A DNA stretch of 64,000 nt from positions 2,914,001-2,978,000 of the forward strand of contig NZ_BNEA01000015.1 of NCBI RefSeq assembly GCF_016860525.1, given 5' to 3'. A program made the translations under genes and the position numbers. The stretch comes from Streptomyces rubradiris. GTDB taxonomy: Bacteria; Actinomycetota; Actinomycetes; Streptomycetales; Streptomycetaceae. Under the pieces are notes generated by a model. It saw nothing but the letters and a program-made list of their open reading frames with translations, ran no database searches and was not told where the DNA came from. Positions 8,837 to 17,067 of the stretch are shown here, one piece after another. The stretch's first letter is position 1; the number at the start of each line of letters is the position of its first letter.

Positions 8837-9835
8837 TCAGGGCGAGGGATGCGGGGAGGGCGTGACGGAGGAGGACGAGGGCGTGGTGTCGGGGGTGGGC
8901 AGCGGGCCGGAGCCGGTGGCCCCGGGGGGCATGGGCCAGTCGGTGAGCGGAAGGGCCACCGTCTCGTCCAGCGGGCGTATCAGCGGGGAGACGGCGGCCG
9001 CACCGGCGAACACCGGCGCGGTCAGCGCGCGTACCGCCTCGGCCCGGTCGTGCCCGGGGGCCGGGGTGGGAACCCCGGGCAGCAGCGGCGCGGACAGCGT
9101 GGTCGGCGCCACCGGTGCCGAGCCGATCAGCGCGCCGCCCTGGGCGAGCAGCGGTCCCACGGGGCGCCGGCGCTGGCTGTCCGGCGTGGCCGCGCCGCCG
9201 CCCGTACCGGAGCCGGCCGAGCGCACCGGGATGACGCCGGAGCCGCCGCGGGCGTCCGCGGCCGGGTCGCCGGGGAAGCCGGTGGTCACGCCGCCGAGGG
9301 CCAGCGCGGCCAGCGACACCGCGCCGGCGGCAGCGTACGCGAACCGCCGGCCACGCGAGGCGGCGCGGGCGTCGTCCGGACGGCCGACGGGGTGGATGCG
9401 GAAGCCGTCGTCCCGGGGGCCGTCGGCGCCGTCCGCGCCGGCCGGGAGCAGGCCGTGCGGGCGGGCCGGGACGTACCCGAACGGCAGGCGGTCGCCGCGC
9501 CGGGCCCCGAAGGACCCGAGGCCGCCGGAGGGGCCGAGTCCGGGCCCGGGTGACGGCGTGGTGCCGCCGCCGTCCGGATCTCCCCCGGGAAGGCCCTGGA
9601 GGCGGGCCAGGAGGCTCGCTGAGGGCGGGGGCGGGGCGGCCTCCGCGAAGACGTTCTTCAGCGCGCGCTGGGCGTCCGCCTCGGCCTTGCACCGGGCGCA
9701 GGTGGCCAGGTGCGCGAGGACCCGCTCACGCGTCTCATGACCGAGCTCCCCGTCCACCAGGGCGGAGAGCCGGTCTCCCAGGTGCTGCTCTGCGAGGCGT
9801 GCCTCCTCGGCAGGTTTCGACCGAGATCCACTCAC
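8837..9835 (-). CDS. rseA: Anti-sigma factor, zinc-finger (ZAS/zf-HC2) membrane protein
   Basis: The 332-residue product starts at GTG 9835, whose GTGA overlaps the sigma factor stop at 9832, so translation is coupled. The N-terminal anti-sigma domain has the ZAS signature H42-x3-C46-x2-C49 (HLATCARC) after [22 protein letters not shown] proline/glycine linker precedes one transmembrane helix (about residues 168-192, [19 protein letters not shown]). The C-terminal extracytoplasmic region is long and rich in P, A, T and S. ZAS proteins bind and inhibit their cognate ECF sigma factor, and some lose zinc on thiol oxidation. The cognate partner is the adjacent sigma factor. The symbol follows mycobacterial usage. 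Confidence 0.9.
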   Translation of the reverse strand: MSGSRSKPAEEARLAEQHLGDRLSALVDGELGHETRERVLAHLATCARCKAEADAQRALKNVFAEAAPPPPSASLLARLQGLPGGDPDGGGTTPSPGPGLGPSGGLGSFGARRGDRLPFGYVPARPHGLLPAGADGADGPRDDGFRIHPVGRPDDARAASRGRRFAYAAAGAVSLAALALGGVTTGFPGDPAADARGGSGVIPVRSAGSGTGGGAATPDSQRRRPVGPLLAQGGALIGSAPVAPTTLSAPLLPGVPTPAPGHDRAEAVRALTAPVFAGAAAVSPLIRPLDETVALPLTDWPMPPGATGSGPLPTPDTTPSSSSVTPSPHPSP

Positions 9836-10617
9836 GCGGTCGCGCCCCCTCCTCCCAGCGCGGGGACCCGGGCCAGGAAGGAGCGCCGCTCGGCCGCGCG
9901 GGCCTCCGGGGAACGGTGCGCGAGCGCCTTGCGGAGCTGGGACCGGCCGCGGTGGATACGGGAGCGGACCGTGCCGAGCTTCACGCCGAGGGTGGCGGCG
10001 ATCTCCTCGTACGACAGTCCCTCGATGTCGCACAGGACGACGGCGGCGCGGAACTCGGGCGCCAGGGTGTCCAGCGCCTGCTGCACGTCGGCGTCGAAGT
10101 GCGCGTCGTTGAACAGCTGCTGCGGGGTGGGCTCGCGGCTGGCCAGGCGCTCGGCCGCGTCCTCGCCGAGGGCGTCGAAGCGGATGCGCTGCTTGCGCCG
10201 GACCATGTCCAGGAAGAGGTTGGTGGTGATGCGGTGCAGCCAGCCCTCGAAGGTGCCCGGCGAGTACGTCGACAGGGAGCGGAAGACGCGGACGAAGACC
10301 TCCTGGGTGAGGTCCTCGGCGTCGTGCTGGTTGCCCGTCAGGCGGTAGGCCAGTCGGTAGACCCGGCCGCTGTGCGTGCTGACGATCTCGTCCCACGTGG
10401 GCGGAGTCCACGCCTGCCCGTCCGCGTCGGTGGTGAAGGTCGCGGTCGGGGTCTCGCCCGAGGCGATCCCGGCGGCGTGGCTGTCAGCAGCGGTGTCGGT
10501 CACGGATTTCGGCCTGCCCGCCGACCCGAGGAAGCGCCGCAGCACTCCGCCCCGGTCCCCGGGCGCAGCCGCACCTCCCCTGTCGGCTCTGGTGGTGTCC
10601 AGTGGAGCCCCTACCAT
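9832..10617 (-). CDS. sigE: ECF RNA polymerase sigma factor, SigE-like
   Basis: From ATG 10617 (GAGG 5 bases upstream) the protein is 261 residues, close to the 257 of mycobacterial SigE. Region 2 (about 75-145) has [25 protein letters not shown] and [20 protein letters not shown]; region 4 (about 175-232) has [20 protein letters not shown], the helix-turn-helix that reads the -35 box. A 70-residue polar leader precedes region 2. The order sigma, anti-sigma, htrA, tatB matches the mycobacterial sigE locus, which responds to envelope stress; that role is inferred here. The symbol refers to this actinobacterial orthologue by position and should not be confused with the unrelated streptomycete gene also called sigE. 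Confidence 0.92.
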   Translation of the reverse strand: MVGAPLDTTRADRGGAAAPGDRGGVLRRFLGSAGRPKSVTDTAADSHAAGIASGETPTATFTTDADGQAWTPPTWDEIVSTHSGRVYRLAYRLTGNQHDAEDLTQEVFVRVFRSLSTYSPGTFEGWLHRITTNLFLDMVRRKQRIRFDALGEDAAERLASREPTPQQLFNDAHFDADVQQALDTLAPEFRAAVVLCDIEGLSYEEIAATLGVKLGTVRSRIHRGRSQLRKALAHRSPEARAAERRSFLARVPALGGGGATA

Positions 10618-10654
10618 AGCCACCTCGCCCGTTAGCTCCGGATAAGCGGTTTTA

Positions 10655-10671
10655 CGAGAATTTGATACTCG
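10655..10671. promoter_or_regulatory. Imperfect palindrome in the sigma factor/methyltransferase divergent region
   Basis: A 17-bp dyad with CGAG and CTCG ends and AT half-sites lies 38 bases upstream of the sigma factor start, in an unusually AT-rich patch. It could be an operator or a promoter element, but no known consensus is matched with certainty. Confidence 0.3.
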
Positions 10672-10845
10672 CTGATCCGGCTCGTCCGGCTGCGTCAGCA
10701 GTTGCTCGGCGCCTTGCCCCACCGCTCGCCCCCCGTCGCGTCGCCGGTCACCGTCTCATCCCTGTAAACGCACGGGCTCATCTGCGGGTTCCCGCCGCCA
10801 ACGGATACAGTCACGCCCAGGCAACCACGGGGACAGGAGAGGGTC

Positions 10846-11478
10846 ATTACCGCCAACCGGCAGACGAGCTGGGCGTTCGCCGACGCCTTTGTCGCCGAGG
10901 ACGAAGCGCTGCGCTGGGCCCGCGACCGGGCCCGCGAGGCAGGGCTGCGCTCGGTGTCGCCCAGCACGGGCGCCGCGCTGCGACTGCTCGCCGCCTCCGT
11001 GGACGCGAAGGCGGTCGCGGAGATCGGCACCGGCTGCGGGGTGTCCGGCATTCATCTGCTGCACGGGATGCGGCCGGACGGGGTGCTGACGACGGTGGAC
11101 CCGGAGCCGGACCACCAGCAGTTCGCCCGGCAGGCGTTCCGCGGCTGCGGCTTCGCCAGCAACCGGGCCCGGTTCATCCCCGGCCGTGCCCTGGAGGTCC
11201 TGCCGCGCCTCGCCGACGCGGGCTATGACCTGGTGTTCTGCGACGGGGACCGGCTGGAGTACCCGGACTACCTCGCCGAATCGTTGCGCCTGCTGCGGCC
11301 GGGCGGCCTGGTGGTCTTCGAGGGCGTCTTCGCTGACGGCCGTACGGTCGACTCGGGGCCCCAGCCCACCGAGGTGCTGCGGCTGCGGGAGCTGCTGCGC
11401 ACCGTGCGGGAGAGCCAGGAACTGGTGTCGTCGCTGCTGCCGGTGGGCGACGGGCTGCTGTGCGCCGTCAAGCGTTGA
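10846..11478 (+). CDS. O-methyltransferase (class I SAM-dependent), probable ATT start
   Basis: The protein is 210 residues if it begins at ATT 10846. The conserved N-terminal helices (TSWAFADAFVAEDEALRWA) precede the SAM-binding motif AVAEIGTGCGVSGIHLL, then TTVDPEPDH, YDLVFCDGDRLEY and LRLLRPGGLVVFEGV, the layout of the O-methyltransferase_3 family. The first conventional in-frame start, GTG 10954, would remove 36 residues including these helices. AGGAG at 10835-10839 lies 6 bases before the ATT. Reading continues open upstream to a TAA at 10765, so a longer non-canonical start cannot be excluded. It diverges from the sigma factor gene, as Rv1220c does from sigE. The substrate is unknown. 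Confidence 0.85.
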   Translation: MTANRQTSWAFADAFVAEDEALRWARDRAREAGLRSVSPSTGAALRLLAASVDAKAVAEIGTGCGVSGIHLLHGMRPDGVLTTVDPEPDHQQFARQAFRGCGFASNRARFIPGRALEVLPRLADAGYDLVFCDGDRLEYPDYLAESLRLLRPGGLVVFEGVFADGRTVDSGPQPTEVLRLRELLRTVRESQELVSSLLPVGDGLLCAVKR

Positions 11479-11483
11479 CGGCG

Positions 11484-11591
11484 GCGCGGGCCGGGCGGAC
11501 GGTGCCGGTGACGTGTGCGGCACGGGCCGGGCGGACGGTGCCGGCGGTGCATGTGGTGCGGGCCGCGCCGACCGTGCCGGCCGCCCCCGAA
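11484..11591. repeat. Three 36-bp tandem repeats downstream of the O-methyltransferase
   Basis: Three head-to-tail 36-bp units (11484, 11520, 11556) share a ccgggcggac-type core; the third is degenerate. They lie in the gap between two convergent genes. No coding signal is evident. Confidence 0.65.
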
Positions 11592-11652
11592 GACGCGCTT
11601 GCCCCAGCACCGCGTACGATGCCGGGGCAGGCGCGAGGACAGAATCGGAACG

Positions 11653-11820
11653 TCAGACGACGACGTTCTTGAGGGCGTCGGCAAGCGCCGCCGCCTCGTC
11701 AGGGGTCAGCTCGACGACGAGTCGACCGCCGCCTTCGAGCGGAACGCGCATGACGATGCCCCGCCCCTCCTTGGTCACCTCGAGCGGGCCATCACCCGTC
11801 CGCGGCTTCATGGCCGCCAT
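11653..11820 (-). CDS. DUF3117 family small protein
   Basis: This 55-residue protein begins MAAMKPRTGDGPLEV and continues through GRGIVMRVPLEGGGRLVVEL to a helical AAALADALKNVVV end. This is the whole of the DUF3117 family, which is nearly universal in actinobacteria; the mycobacterial counterpart is Rv1211 (from memory). Function is unknown. AGGAAGGGG lies about 9 bases upstream of ATG 11820. Despite its size the sequence is fully formed, with conserved length and no frameshift. Confidence 0.92.
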   Translation of the reverse strand: MAAMKPRTGDGPLEVTKEGRGIVMRVPLEGGGRLVVELTPDEAAALADALKNVVV

Positions 11821-11823
11821 GCT

Positions 11824-12198
11824 CGTTCCCCTTCCTGAAACCAGCTCATCGTCTCTGCCGGTACCCCCGGGCAGGGGGCACCCGCCGTCCGGAACGGACA
11901 CGCGACACCGGCATCGAACACATTGCTTCCTGGCCATTATCCCGCATGGCAGGACCCGATGACCAACATCGGTCCGCATCGCTTGGGCAACGCGCGCGAG
12001 CAAAACCACCCAATTCGGCGATGTGCCTGCGATACTGCGCCACCCCGCGAGGCTCCTCCGGCCGGCTCCGTCCCGGATTTCTTTGACGCAGGTCACACGT
12101 CCGCTCCGGCCGCCGGACCGTGATCTCCGCCATGCTGTCCTCAGACATGGACGTACTGAGCGGTACGTCACCAGCGGCTACTCCGGAGGGGACACGCC
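11824..12198. other. Divergent intergenic region between DUF3117 and the crotonase gene
   Basis: This stretch of about 375 bases is noticeably less GC-rich around 11925-12020 than its surroundings. It must contain the promoters of both flanking genes. I see no convincing coding sequence and no long inverted repeat. Confidence 0.5.
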
Positions 12199-13002
12199 AT
12201 GGCCGACACCGTGCTCTACGAGGTGAGCGACGGACTCGCGACGATCACGCTGAACCGCCCCGAGGCGATGAACGCGCTGAACATCGCGACGAAGACGGCC
12301 CTGCGGGAGGCGGCGGAATCGGCGGCCGGGGACACGGCCGTCCGGGCGATCCTGCTGACCGCCGCCGGGGACCGGGCCTTCTGCGTGGGCCAGGACCTCA
12401 AGGAGCACATCGGGCTGCTGGCCGGCGACCGGGAGACCGGCGCGGGACGGACGATGAGCACGGTCAAGGAGCACTACAACCCGATCGTGCGGGCCCTGGC
12501 CGGGGCGCCGAAGCCGGTGGTCGCGGCGGTGAACGGCGTCGCGGCCGGCGCCGGGTTCGGCTTCGCGCTCGCCGCGGACTACCGGCTGGTGGCCGACACC
12601 GCCAAGTTCAACACCTCCTTCGCGGGCGTCGCCCTGACCGCCGACTCCGGCATCTCCTGGACGCTGCCCCGGGTGATCGGCCCGGGCCGCGCCGCCGACC
12701 TGCTGCTCTTCCCGCGCAGCATCAGCGCCCAGGACGCCCTGGAGCTGGGCATCGCCAACCGGGTCGTCCCGGCGGGCGAGCTGCGCGCCGAGGCCGCGAA
12801 GGTGGCGCGGACGCTGGCCGAGGGGCCGACGGTGGCGTACGCGGCGATCAAGGAGGCGGTGGCCTACGGGCTGACGCACTCCCTGGAGGAGACGCTGGAG
12901 AAGGAGGACGAGCTGCAGACCCGGGCCGGGCGGTCCGAGGACCACCACATCGCCGTCCAGGCGTTCGTCGACAAGGAGAAGCCGAAGTACCTGGGGCGGT
13001 AG
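12199..13002 (+). CDS. Enoyl-CoA hydratase/isomerase family protein, PaaG-like
   Basis: This 267-residue crotonase-fold protein has the CoA-binding and oxyanion-hole segments DRAFCVGQDLKE and VNGVAAGAGFGFALAADYRL. At the position where classical hydratases carry a catalytic glutamate it instead has a TADSG turn followed by TLPRVIGPGRA. Together with the LQTRAGRSEDH..AVQAFVDKEKPKYLGR ending, this resembles PaaG, which isomerises ring-1,2-epoxyphenylacetyl-CoA to oxepin-CoA using an aspartate. PaaG-like isomerase activity is therefore more likely than hydration, but no other paa genes are nearby, so the pathway is uncertain. The ATG at 12199 follows GGAGGGG about 8 bases upstream. Confidence 0.88.
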   Translation: MADTVLYEVSDGLATITLNRPEAMNALNIATKTALREAAESAAGDTAVRAILLTAAGDRAFCVGQDLKEHIGLLAGDRETGAGRTMSTVKEHYNPIVRALAGAPKPVVAAVNGVAAGAGFGFALAADYRLVADTAKFNTSFAGVALTADSGISWTLPRVIGPGRAADLLLFPRSISAQDALELGIANRVVPAGELRAEAAKVARTLAEGPTVAYAAIKEAVAYGLTHSLEETLEKEDELQTRAGRSEDHHIAVQAFVDKEKPKYLGR

Positions 13003-13030
13003 CGCGCAGCGGGGCCGGCGGGTCCGTCCG

Positions 13031-13618
13031 CTACCGGGTGCCGCGGGCCACGCAGTCCGCCAGGTGGTCGTCGACCAGGCCGCACGCCTGCATCAGGGCG
13101 TACGCAGTCGTCGGGCCGACGAAGCGCAGGCCCCGCTTCTTCAGGGCCTTGGACAGGGCCGTGGACTCGGGGGTCACCGCCGGGACGTCGTCCAGGGTCC
13201 TCGGGGCCGGGCGGGCCGCCGGGTCCGGGGCGTGGGACCAGATCAGCTCGTCCAGCTCGCCCTCGGCCCAGTCGGCGAGCAGGCGCGCGTTGGCGAGCGT
13301 GGCGTCGATCTTGGCGCGGTTGCGGATGATGCCCGGGTCGGCCAGCAGGCGCTCGCGGTCGGTGTCGGTGAACGCGGCGACCTTCTCGATGCGGAAGCCG
13401 GCGAAGGCGGCGCGGAAGCCGGGGCGGCGGCGCAGGATCGTGATCCAGGACAGGCCCGACTGGAAGGCCTCCAGGCTGAGCCGTTCGAAGAGGGCGTCGT
13501 CGCCGTGGACCGGGCGGCCCCACTCCTCGTCGTGGTACGCCACGTAGTCGTCGGTGGACAGGGCCCAGGGGCAGCGCGGGGCGCCGTCCGGCCCGGCGAC
13601 GGCGGCTCGGCTGGTCAT
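13031..13618 (-). CDS. tag: DNA-3-methyladenine glycosylase I
   Basis: The 195-residue protein has all Tag hallmarks: RCPWA with C16, YHDEEWGRPVHGD with H29, LEAFQSGLSW with the putative catalytic E50, and a C-terminal CGLVDDHLADC carrying H185 and C189. C16, H29, H185 and C189 correspond to the zinc snap of the E. coli enzyme. Tag excises 3-methyladenine from alkylated DNA in base excision repair. Its start codon overlaps the stop of the DivIVA-like gene as ATGA, so the two are translationally coupled. This pair is also adjacent in mycobacteria (Rv1209-tagA, from memory). Confidence 0.95.
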   Translation of the reverse strand: MTSRAAVAGPDGAPRCPWALSTDDYVAYHDEEWGRPVHGDDALFERLSLEAFQSGLSWITILRRRPGFRAAFAGFRIEKVAAFTDTDRERLLADPGIIRNRAKIDATLANARLLADWAEGELDELIWSHAPDPAARPAPRTLDDVPAVTPESTALSKALKKRGLRFVGPTTAYALMQACGLVDDHLADCVARGTR

Positions 13619-13980
13619 CGCTGCTCCTCCCGGCCCTGGTCCGGGCCCGTCCGCGGGTGCTCGGCCCGCTGTTCCCGCGCGGCGGCCCGGGCGCCGGCCA
13701 GCGCGGTCTCCAGGTCGGCGATGCGGGCGTCCCGCTCGGCCAGTTCGGCGGCGAGCCGGCCGAGCGCGTCGTCCACGTCGGCCATGCGGTAGCCGCGCGG
13801 CGCGACCGGGAAGCGCAGGCTCTCCACGTCCGCGCGGTCCACCGGGCGGTCCGGGGGCAACGGGTCCTGGAGCCGCTCCGGCGCCGCCTCCGGCAGCGGG
13901 GCGCTCTCCCCGCCGCCGACCACGGCCAGGGTCACCGCGGCGACCACGACGGCCAGCGCGACGACCAGGAACAAGAACAT
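13615..13980 (-). CDS. DivIVA-domain membrane protein
   Basis: The product is 121 residues from ATG 13980, whose GAGG lies 8 bases upstream; GTG 13983 or ATG 13986 are close alternatives. One N-terminal transmembrane helix (FLFLVVALAVVVAAVTLAVV) is followed by a short polar linker and the DivIVA signature LRFPVAPRGYRMADVDDALGRLAAEL, then a coiled coil (ELAERDARIADLETALAG). DivIVA domains recognise curved membrane and organise polar growth in actinobacteria; this is a short membrane-bound relative of the main DivIVA/Wag31. The gene overlaps tag by four bases, which is surprising functionally but is conserved. Confidence 0.85.
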   Translation of the reverse strand: MFLFLVVALAVVVAAVTLAVVGGGESAPLPEAAPERLQDPLPPDRPVDRADVESLRFPVAPRGYRMADVDDALGRLAAELAERDARIADLETALAGARAAAREQRAEHPRTGPDQGREEQR

Positions 13981-14123
13981 CACCATCGCCTCAGGGTCCC
14001 CACGCTCGTACCGGACGCTGTGCCGGCAGCGGTATCTGTCAGGCTCCGATCGTGCCATGCGCGTCTGACAGTTAGGGTCACAGGCGGCCGTACAGCGGGA
14101 CGTACTAGGAGAGGGCAGGGCGG

Positions 14124-14984
14124 ATGCTCAGGCTGGGCAAGCGGGAATTCGGGCCGCACGAGCCGGTGATCATGGCGATCGTGAACCGGACGCCGGATTC
14201 CTTCTACGACCAAGGGGCCACGTTCCGCGACGAGCCGGCCCTCGCGCGGGTGGAACGGGCGGTGGCCGAGGGCGCCGCGATCGTGGACATCGGCGGGGTC
14301 AAGGCGGGGCCCGGCGAGGAGGTCTCGGCCGAGGAGGAGGCGCGCCGGACGGTGGGCTTCGTCGCGGAGGTACGGCGCCGGTTCCCCGATGTGATCATCA
14401 GCGTGGACACCTGGCGGGCAGAGGTCGGCGAGGCCGTGTGCGAGGCGGGCGCGGATCTGCTGAACGACGCGTGGGGCGGCGTCGACCCCGGGCTCGCCCA
14501 GGTCGCGGCGCGGTACGGGGTGGGACTGGTGTGCACGCACGCGGGCGGGGCCCAGCCGCGGACCCGGCCGCACCGGGTGACGTACGACGACGTCATGGCC
14601 GACATCCTGAACGTGACCCTCGGGCTGGCCGAGCGGGCGGTCTCGCTGGGGGTGCCGCGGGAGTCGGTGCTGATCGACCCCGGGCACGACTTCGGTAAGA
14701 ACACCCGGCACAGCCTGGAGGCGACGCGGCGGCTGGACGAGATGGTGGCCACGGGCTGGCCGGTGCTGGTGTCGCTGTCCAACAAGGACTTCGTGGGCGA
14801 GAGCCTGGACCGGCCGGTGAAGGAGCGGCTGATCGGCACGCTGGCCACGACGGCCGTCTCCGCGTGGCTCGGGGCGCAGGTGTACCGGGTGCACGAGGTC
14901 GCCGAGACCCGGCAGGTGCTCGACATGGTGACCGCCATCGCCGGCCACCGGCCACCCACGGTGGCCCGGCGGGGCCTGGCGTAG
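14124..14984 (+). CDS. folP2: Dihydropteroate synthase-like protein (FolP2 type)
   Basis: The 286-residue TIM-barrel protein has the DHPS-type motifs in order: MAIVNRTPDSFYDQGAT, AAIVDIGGVKAGPG, IISVDTWRAEV, DLLNDAWGG, LIDPGHDFGKNT, SLSNKDFVGE and a final YRVHEV. Several pterin-site residues differ from classical FolP (NRTPDSF for NVTPDSF, GGVKAGPG for GGESTRPG, SLSNKDF for the Lys-bearing SRKxxI loop). This fits the FolP2 paralogues of mycobacteria, where the M. leprae enzyme was reported not to function as DHPS. The real substrate is unknown. It carries GAGAGGG upstream of ATG 14124. Position next to LOG and dapE matches Rv1207. Confidence 0.88.
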   Translation: MLRLGKREFGPHEPVIMAIVNRTPDSFYDQGATFRDEPALARVERAVAEGAAIVDIGGVKAGPGEEVSAEEEARRTVGFVAEVRRRFPDVIISVDTWRAEVGEAVCEAGADLLNDAWGGVDPGLAQVAARYGVGLVCTHAGGAQPRTRPHRVTYDDVMADILNVTLGLAERAVSLGVPRESVLIDPGHDFGKNTRHSLEATRRLDEMVATGWPVLVSLSNKDFVGESLDRPVKERLIGTLATTAVSAWLGAQVYRVHEVAETRQVLDMVTAIAGHRPPTVARRGLA

Positions 14985-15028
14985 CCGCCGGTCACTCGCG
15001 GGTGCGCCCGGTGGGTTCGGGCCGGCCC

Positions 15029-15787
15029 CTACCGTCCCGCCTCCTTCGACACCAGGGCCACCGCCTCCTCCACCTCGTCCGTGACGTGGAACAGGAGGAG
15101 GTCCTTCTCGGCGGCCTTGCCCTGGGCGACAAGGGTGTTCCTCAGCCAGGACACCAGGCCGCCCCAGTACTCGCTGCCGAAGAGGACGATGGGGAAGCGG
15201 GTCACCTTCTGGGTCTGGACGAGGGTGAGGGCCTCGAAGAGTTCGTCCAGGGTGCCGAGGCCGCCGGGGAGGACCACGAACCCCTGCGCGTACTTCACGA
15301 ACATCATCTTGCGGACGAAGAAGTAGCGGAAGTTCAGGCCGATGTCGACGTAGGGATTGAGGCCCTGCTCGAAGGGCAGCTCGATGCCGAGGCCCACCGA
15401 GATGCCGCCCGCCTCGCACGCCCCCTTGTTGGCCGCCTCCATCGCGCCCGGGCCGCCGCCGGTGATGACCGCGAAGCCGGCCTCCACCAGCCCCCGGCCG
15501 AGCCGCACCCCCGCGTCGTACTCGGGTGAGTCCACCGGTGTCCGCGCTGAGCCGAAGACACTGATGGCGGGCGGGAGTTCGGCCAGCGTGCCGAAGCCCT
15601 CGATGAACTCCGACTGGATGCGCAGCACCCGCCAGGGGTCGGTGTGGACCCAGTCGGTGGGAGCGCGCTCGTCCAGCAGCCGCTGGTCGGTCGTGCTGGC
15701 GGTGACCTGGCCCCGCCGCCGGAGGACCGGGCCGAGCCGCTGCTCGTCCGGCGGCTGCTTCTTCCCCTCGGGGTTTCCGGTCGCCAT
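15029..15787 (-). CDS. LOG family protein (TIGR00730)
   Basis: The 252-residue Rossmann-fold protein contains ISVFGSARTP, ITGGGPGAMEAANKGA (residues 108-123), RKMMFVKYAQGFVVLPGG (about 159-176) and the hallmark PGGLGTLDE (174-182). LOG proteins are cytokinin-type nucleoside 5'-monophosphate phosphoribohydrolases that also act on AMP-like nucleotides; in bacteria the physiological role is often unclear. About 60 N-terminal residues precede the core and are polar. It is convergent with folP2 and diverges from nothing nearby. In M. tuberculosis the Rv1205 LOG protein makes cytokinins and is degraded by the proteasome; whether this holds here is unknown. Confidence 0.9.
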   Translation of the reverse strand: MATGNPEGKKQPPDEQRLGPVLRRRGQVTASTTDQRLLDERAPTDWVHTDPWRVLRIQSEFIEGFGTLAELPPAISVFGSARTPVDSPEYDAGVRLGRGLVEAGFAVITGGGPGAMEAANKGACEAGGISVGLGIELPFEQGLNPYVDIGLNFRYFFVRKMMFVKYAQGFVVLPGGLGTLDELFEALTLVQTQKVTRFPIVLFGSEYWGGLVSWLRNTLVAQGKAAEKDLLLFHVTDEVEEAVALVSKEAGR

Positions 15788-15892
15788 GTGCGCTCCCTCC
15801 GCTTGCCGGTAGTTCCTTCTCAGCCTAGATCCATCCGGGTTACGGAAGGGGGACCCCGGCGTGTCCGGCAGACACCGGCACCCCGCCCGCCC

Positions 15893-16972
15893 TTACGCCG
15901 TGAGCCAGTTCCGCAGCCGCTCCTCGCCCGCGAGGATCTTCGCGGTCTCCACCCGCTCGTCCCGCTTGTGCGCCAAGTGCGGGTTGCCGGGGCCGTAGTT
16001 GACCGCGGGGATGCCGAGCGCGGAGAACCGGGACACGTCCGTCCAGCCGTACTTGGGCCGCGGGGTGCCGCCCACCGCCTCGATGAAGGCCGCGGCGGCC
16101 GGGTGGGACAGCCCCGGCAGCGCGCCCCCGCTGTGGTCGTCGACGACGAACTCCGTCACGCCGCAGTCCGCGAACACCTCGTGGACGTGCGCGATCGCCT
16201 CCTCCTCGGTGCGGTCGGGGGCGTAGCGGAAGTTGACCGTCACCACGCACTCGTCGGGGATGACGTTGCCCGCCACTCCCCCGCCGATGCGCACCGCGTT
16301 CAGGCCCTCGCGGTACTCCAGCCCGTCGATGACCGGCCGGCGCGGCTCGTAGGACGCCAGGCGGGCCAGGATGGGCGCCGCCGCGTGGATGGCGTTGGAG
16401 CCCATCCAGCCGCGCGCCGAGTGCGCCCGCTCGCCCGTGGTCTTCAGCAGCACCCGCAGCGTGCCCTGGCAGCCGCCCTCCACCTCGCCGTCGGACGGCT
16501 CCAGCAGCACCGCGAAGTCGCCCCGGAGCCACTCCGGACGGGCCTCGGCGACGTGCCTCAGACCGTTGCGTTCGGCCTCGACCTCCTCGTTGTCGTAGAA
16601 CACGAAGGTCAGGTCGCGGTTGGGGGCCGGGACCGTGGCCGCGATGCGCAACTGCACCGCCACGCCCGACTTCATGTCGCAGGTGCCGCAGCCCCACAGC
16701 ACGCCGTCGTCGTCGAGCCGCGAGGGCACGTTGTCCGCGATCGGGACGGTGTCGATGTGGCCGGCCAGGATGACGCGCTCGGCCCGGCCCAGGTCCGTCC
16801 GGGCGATCACGTTGTTGCCGTACCGGTCCACGGTCAGGTGCGGCAGGGCGCGCAGGGCGGTCTCGATCGCGTCCGCGAGCGGCTTCTCGGTGCCGCTGAC
16901 CGACGGGAAGTCCACGAGCCGCGCGGTGAGCGTGGCGGCGTCCAGCGTGAGGTCAAGGGAGGTGTCGGGCAT
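15893..16972 (-). CDS. dapE: Succinyl-diaminopimelate desuccinylase
   Basis: The 359-residue M20-family metallopeptidase has the metal ligands in order: [37 protein letters not shown] and a C-terminal [17 protein letters not shown]. It removes succinate from N-succinyl-LL-diaminopimelate in the lysine/meso-DAP pathway that supplies peptidoglycan cross-links. The ATG at 16972 has GAGG only 2 bases away, so the ribosome binding site is tight, but the MPDTSLDLT start matches the usual N-terminus; an in-frame ATG 69 bases upstream would overlap the divergent gene's promoter. The partner dapC lies 2 kb away at 18927. Confidence 0.95.
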   Translation of the reverse strand: MPDTSLDLTLDAATLTARLVDFPSVSGTEKPLADAIETALRALPHLTVDRYGNNVIARTDLGRAERVILAGHIDTVPIADNVPSRLDDDGVLWGCGTCDMKSGVAVQLRIAATVPAPNRDLTFVFYDNEEVEAERNGLRHVAEARPEWLRGDFAVLLEPSDGEVEGGCQGTLRVLLKTTGERAHSARGWMGSNAIHAAAPILARLASYEPRRPVIDGLEYREGLNAVRIGGGVAGNVIPDECVVTVNFRYAPDRTEEEAIAHVHEVFADCGVTEFVVDDHSGGALPGLSHPAAAAFIEAVGGTPRPKYGWTDVSRFSALGIPAVNYGPGNPHLAHKRDERVETAKILAGEERLRNWLTA

Positions 16973-17067
16973 GACCTCGACCCTAGCGCGCCACCTGCCG
17001 GAACACCGCCGGGCCGACGGCGCGGTCCCCGCGCGGGGCACCGGCCCGGCTCCAGTACCTTGTACGC

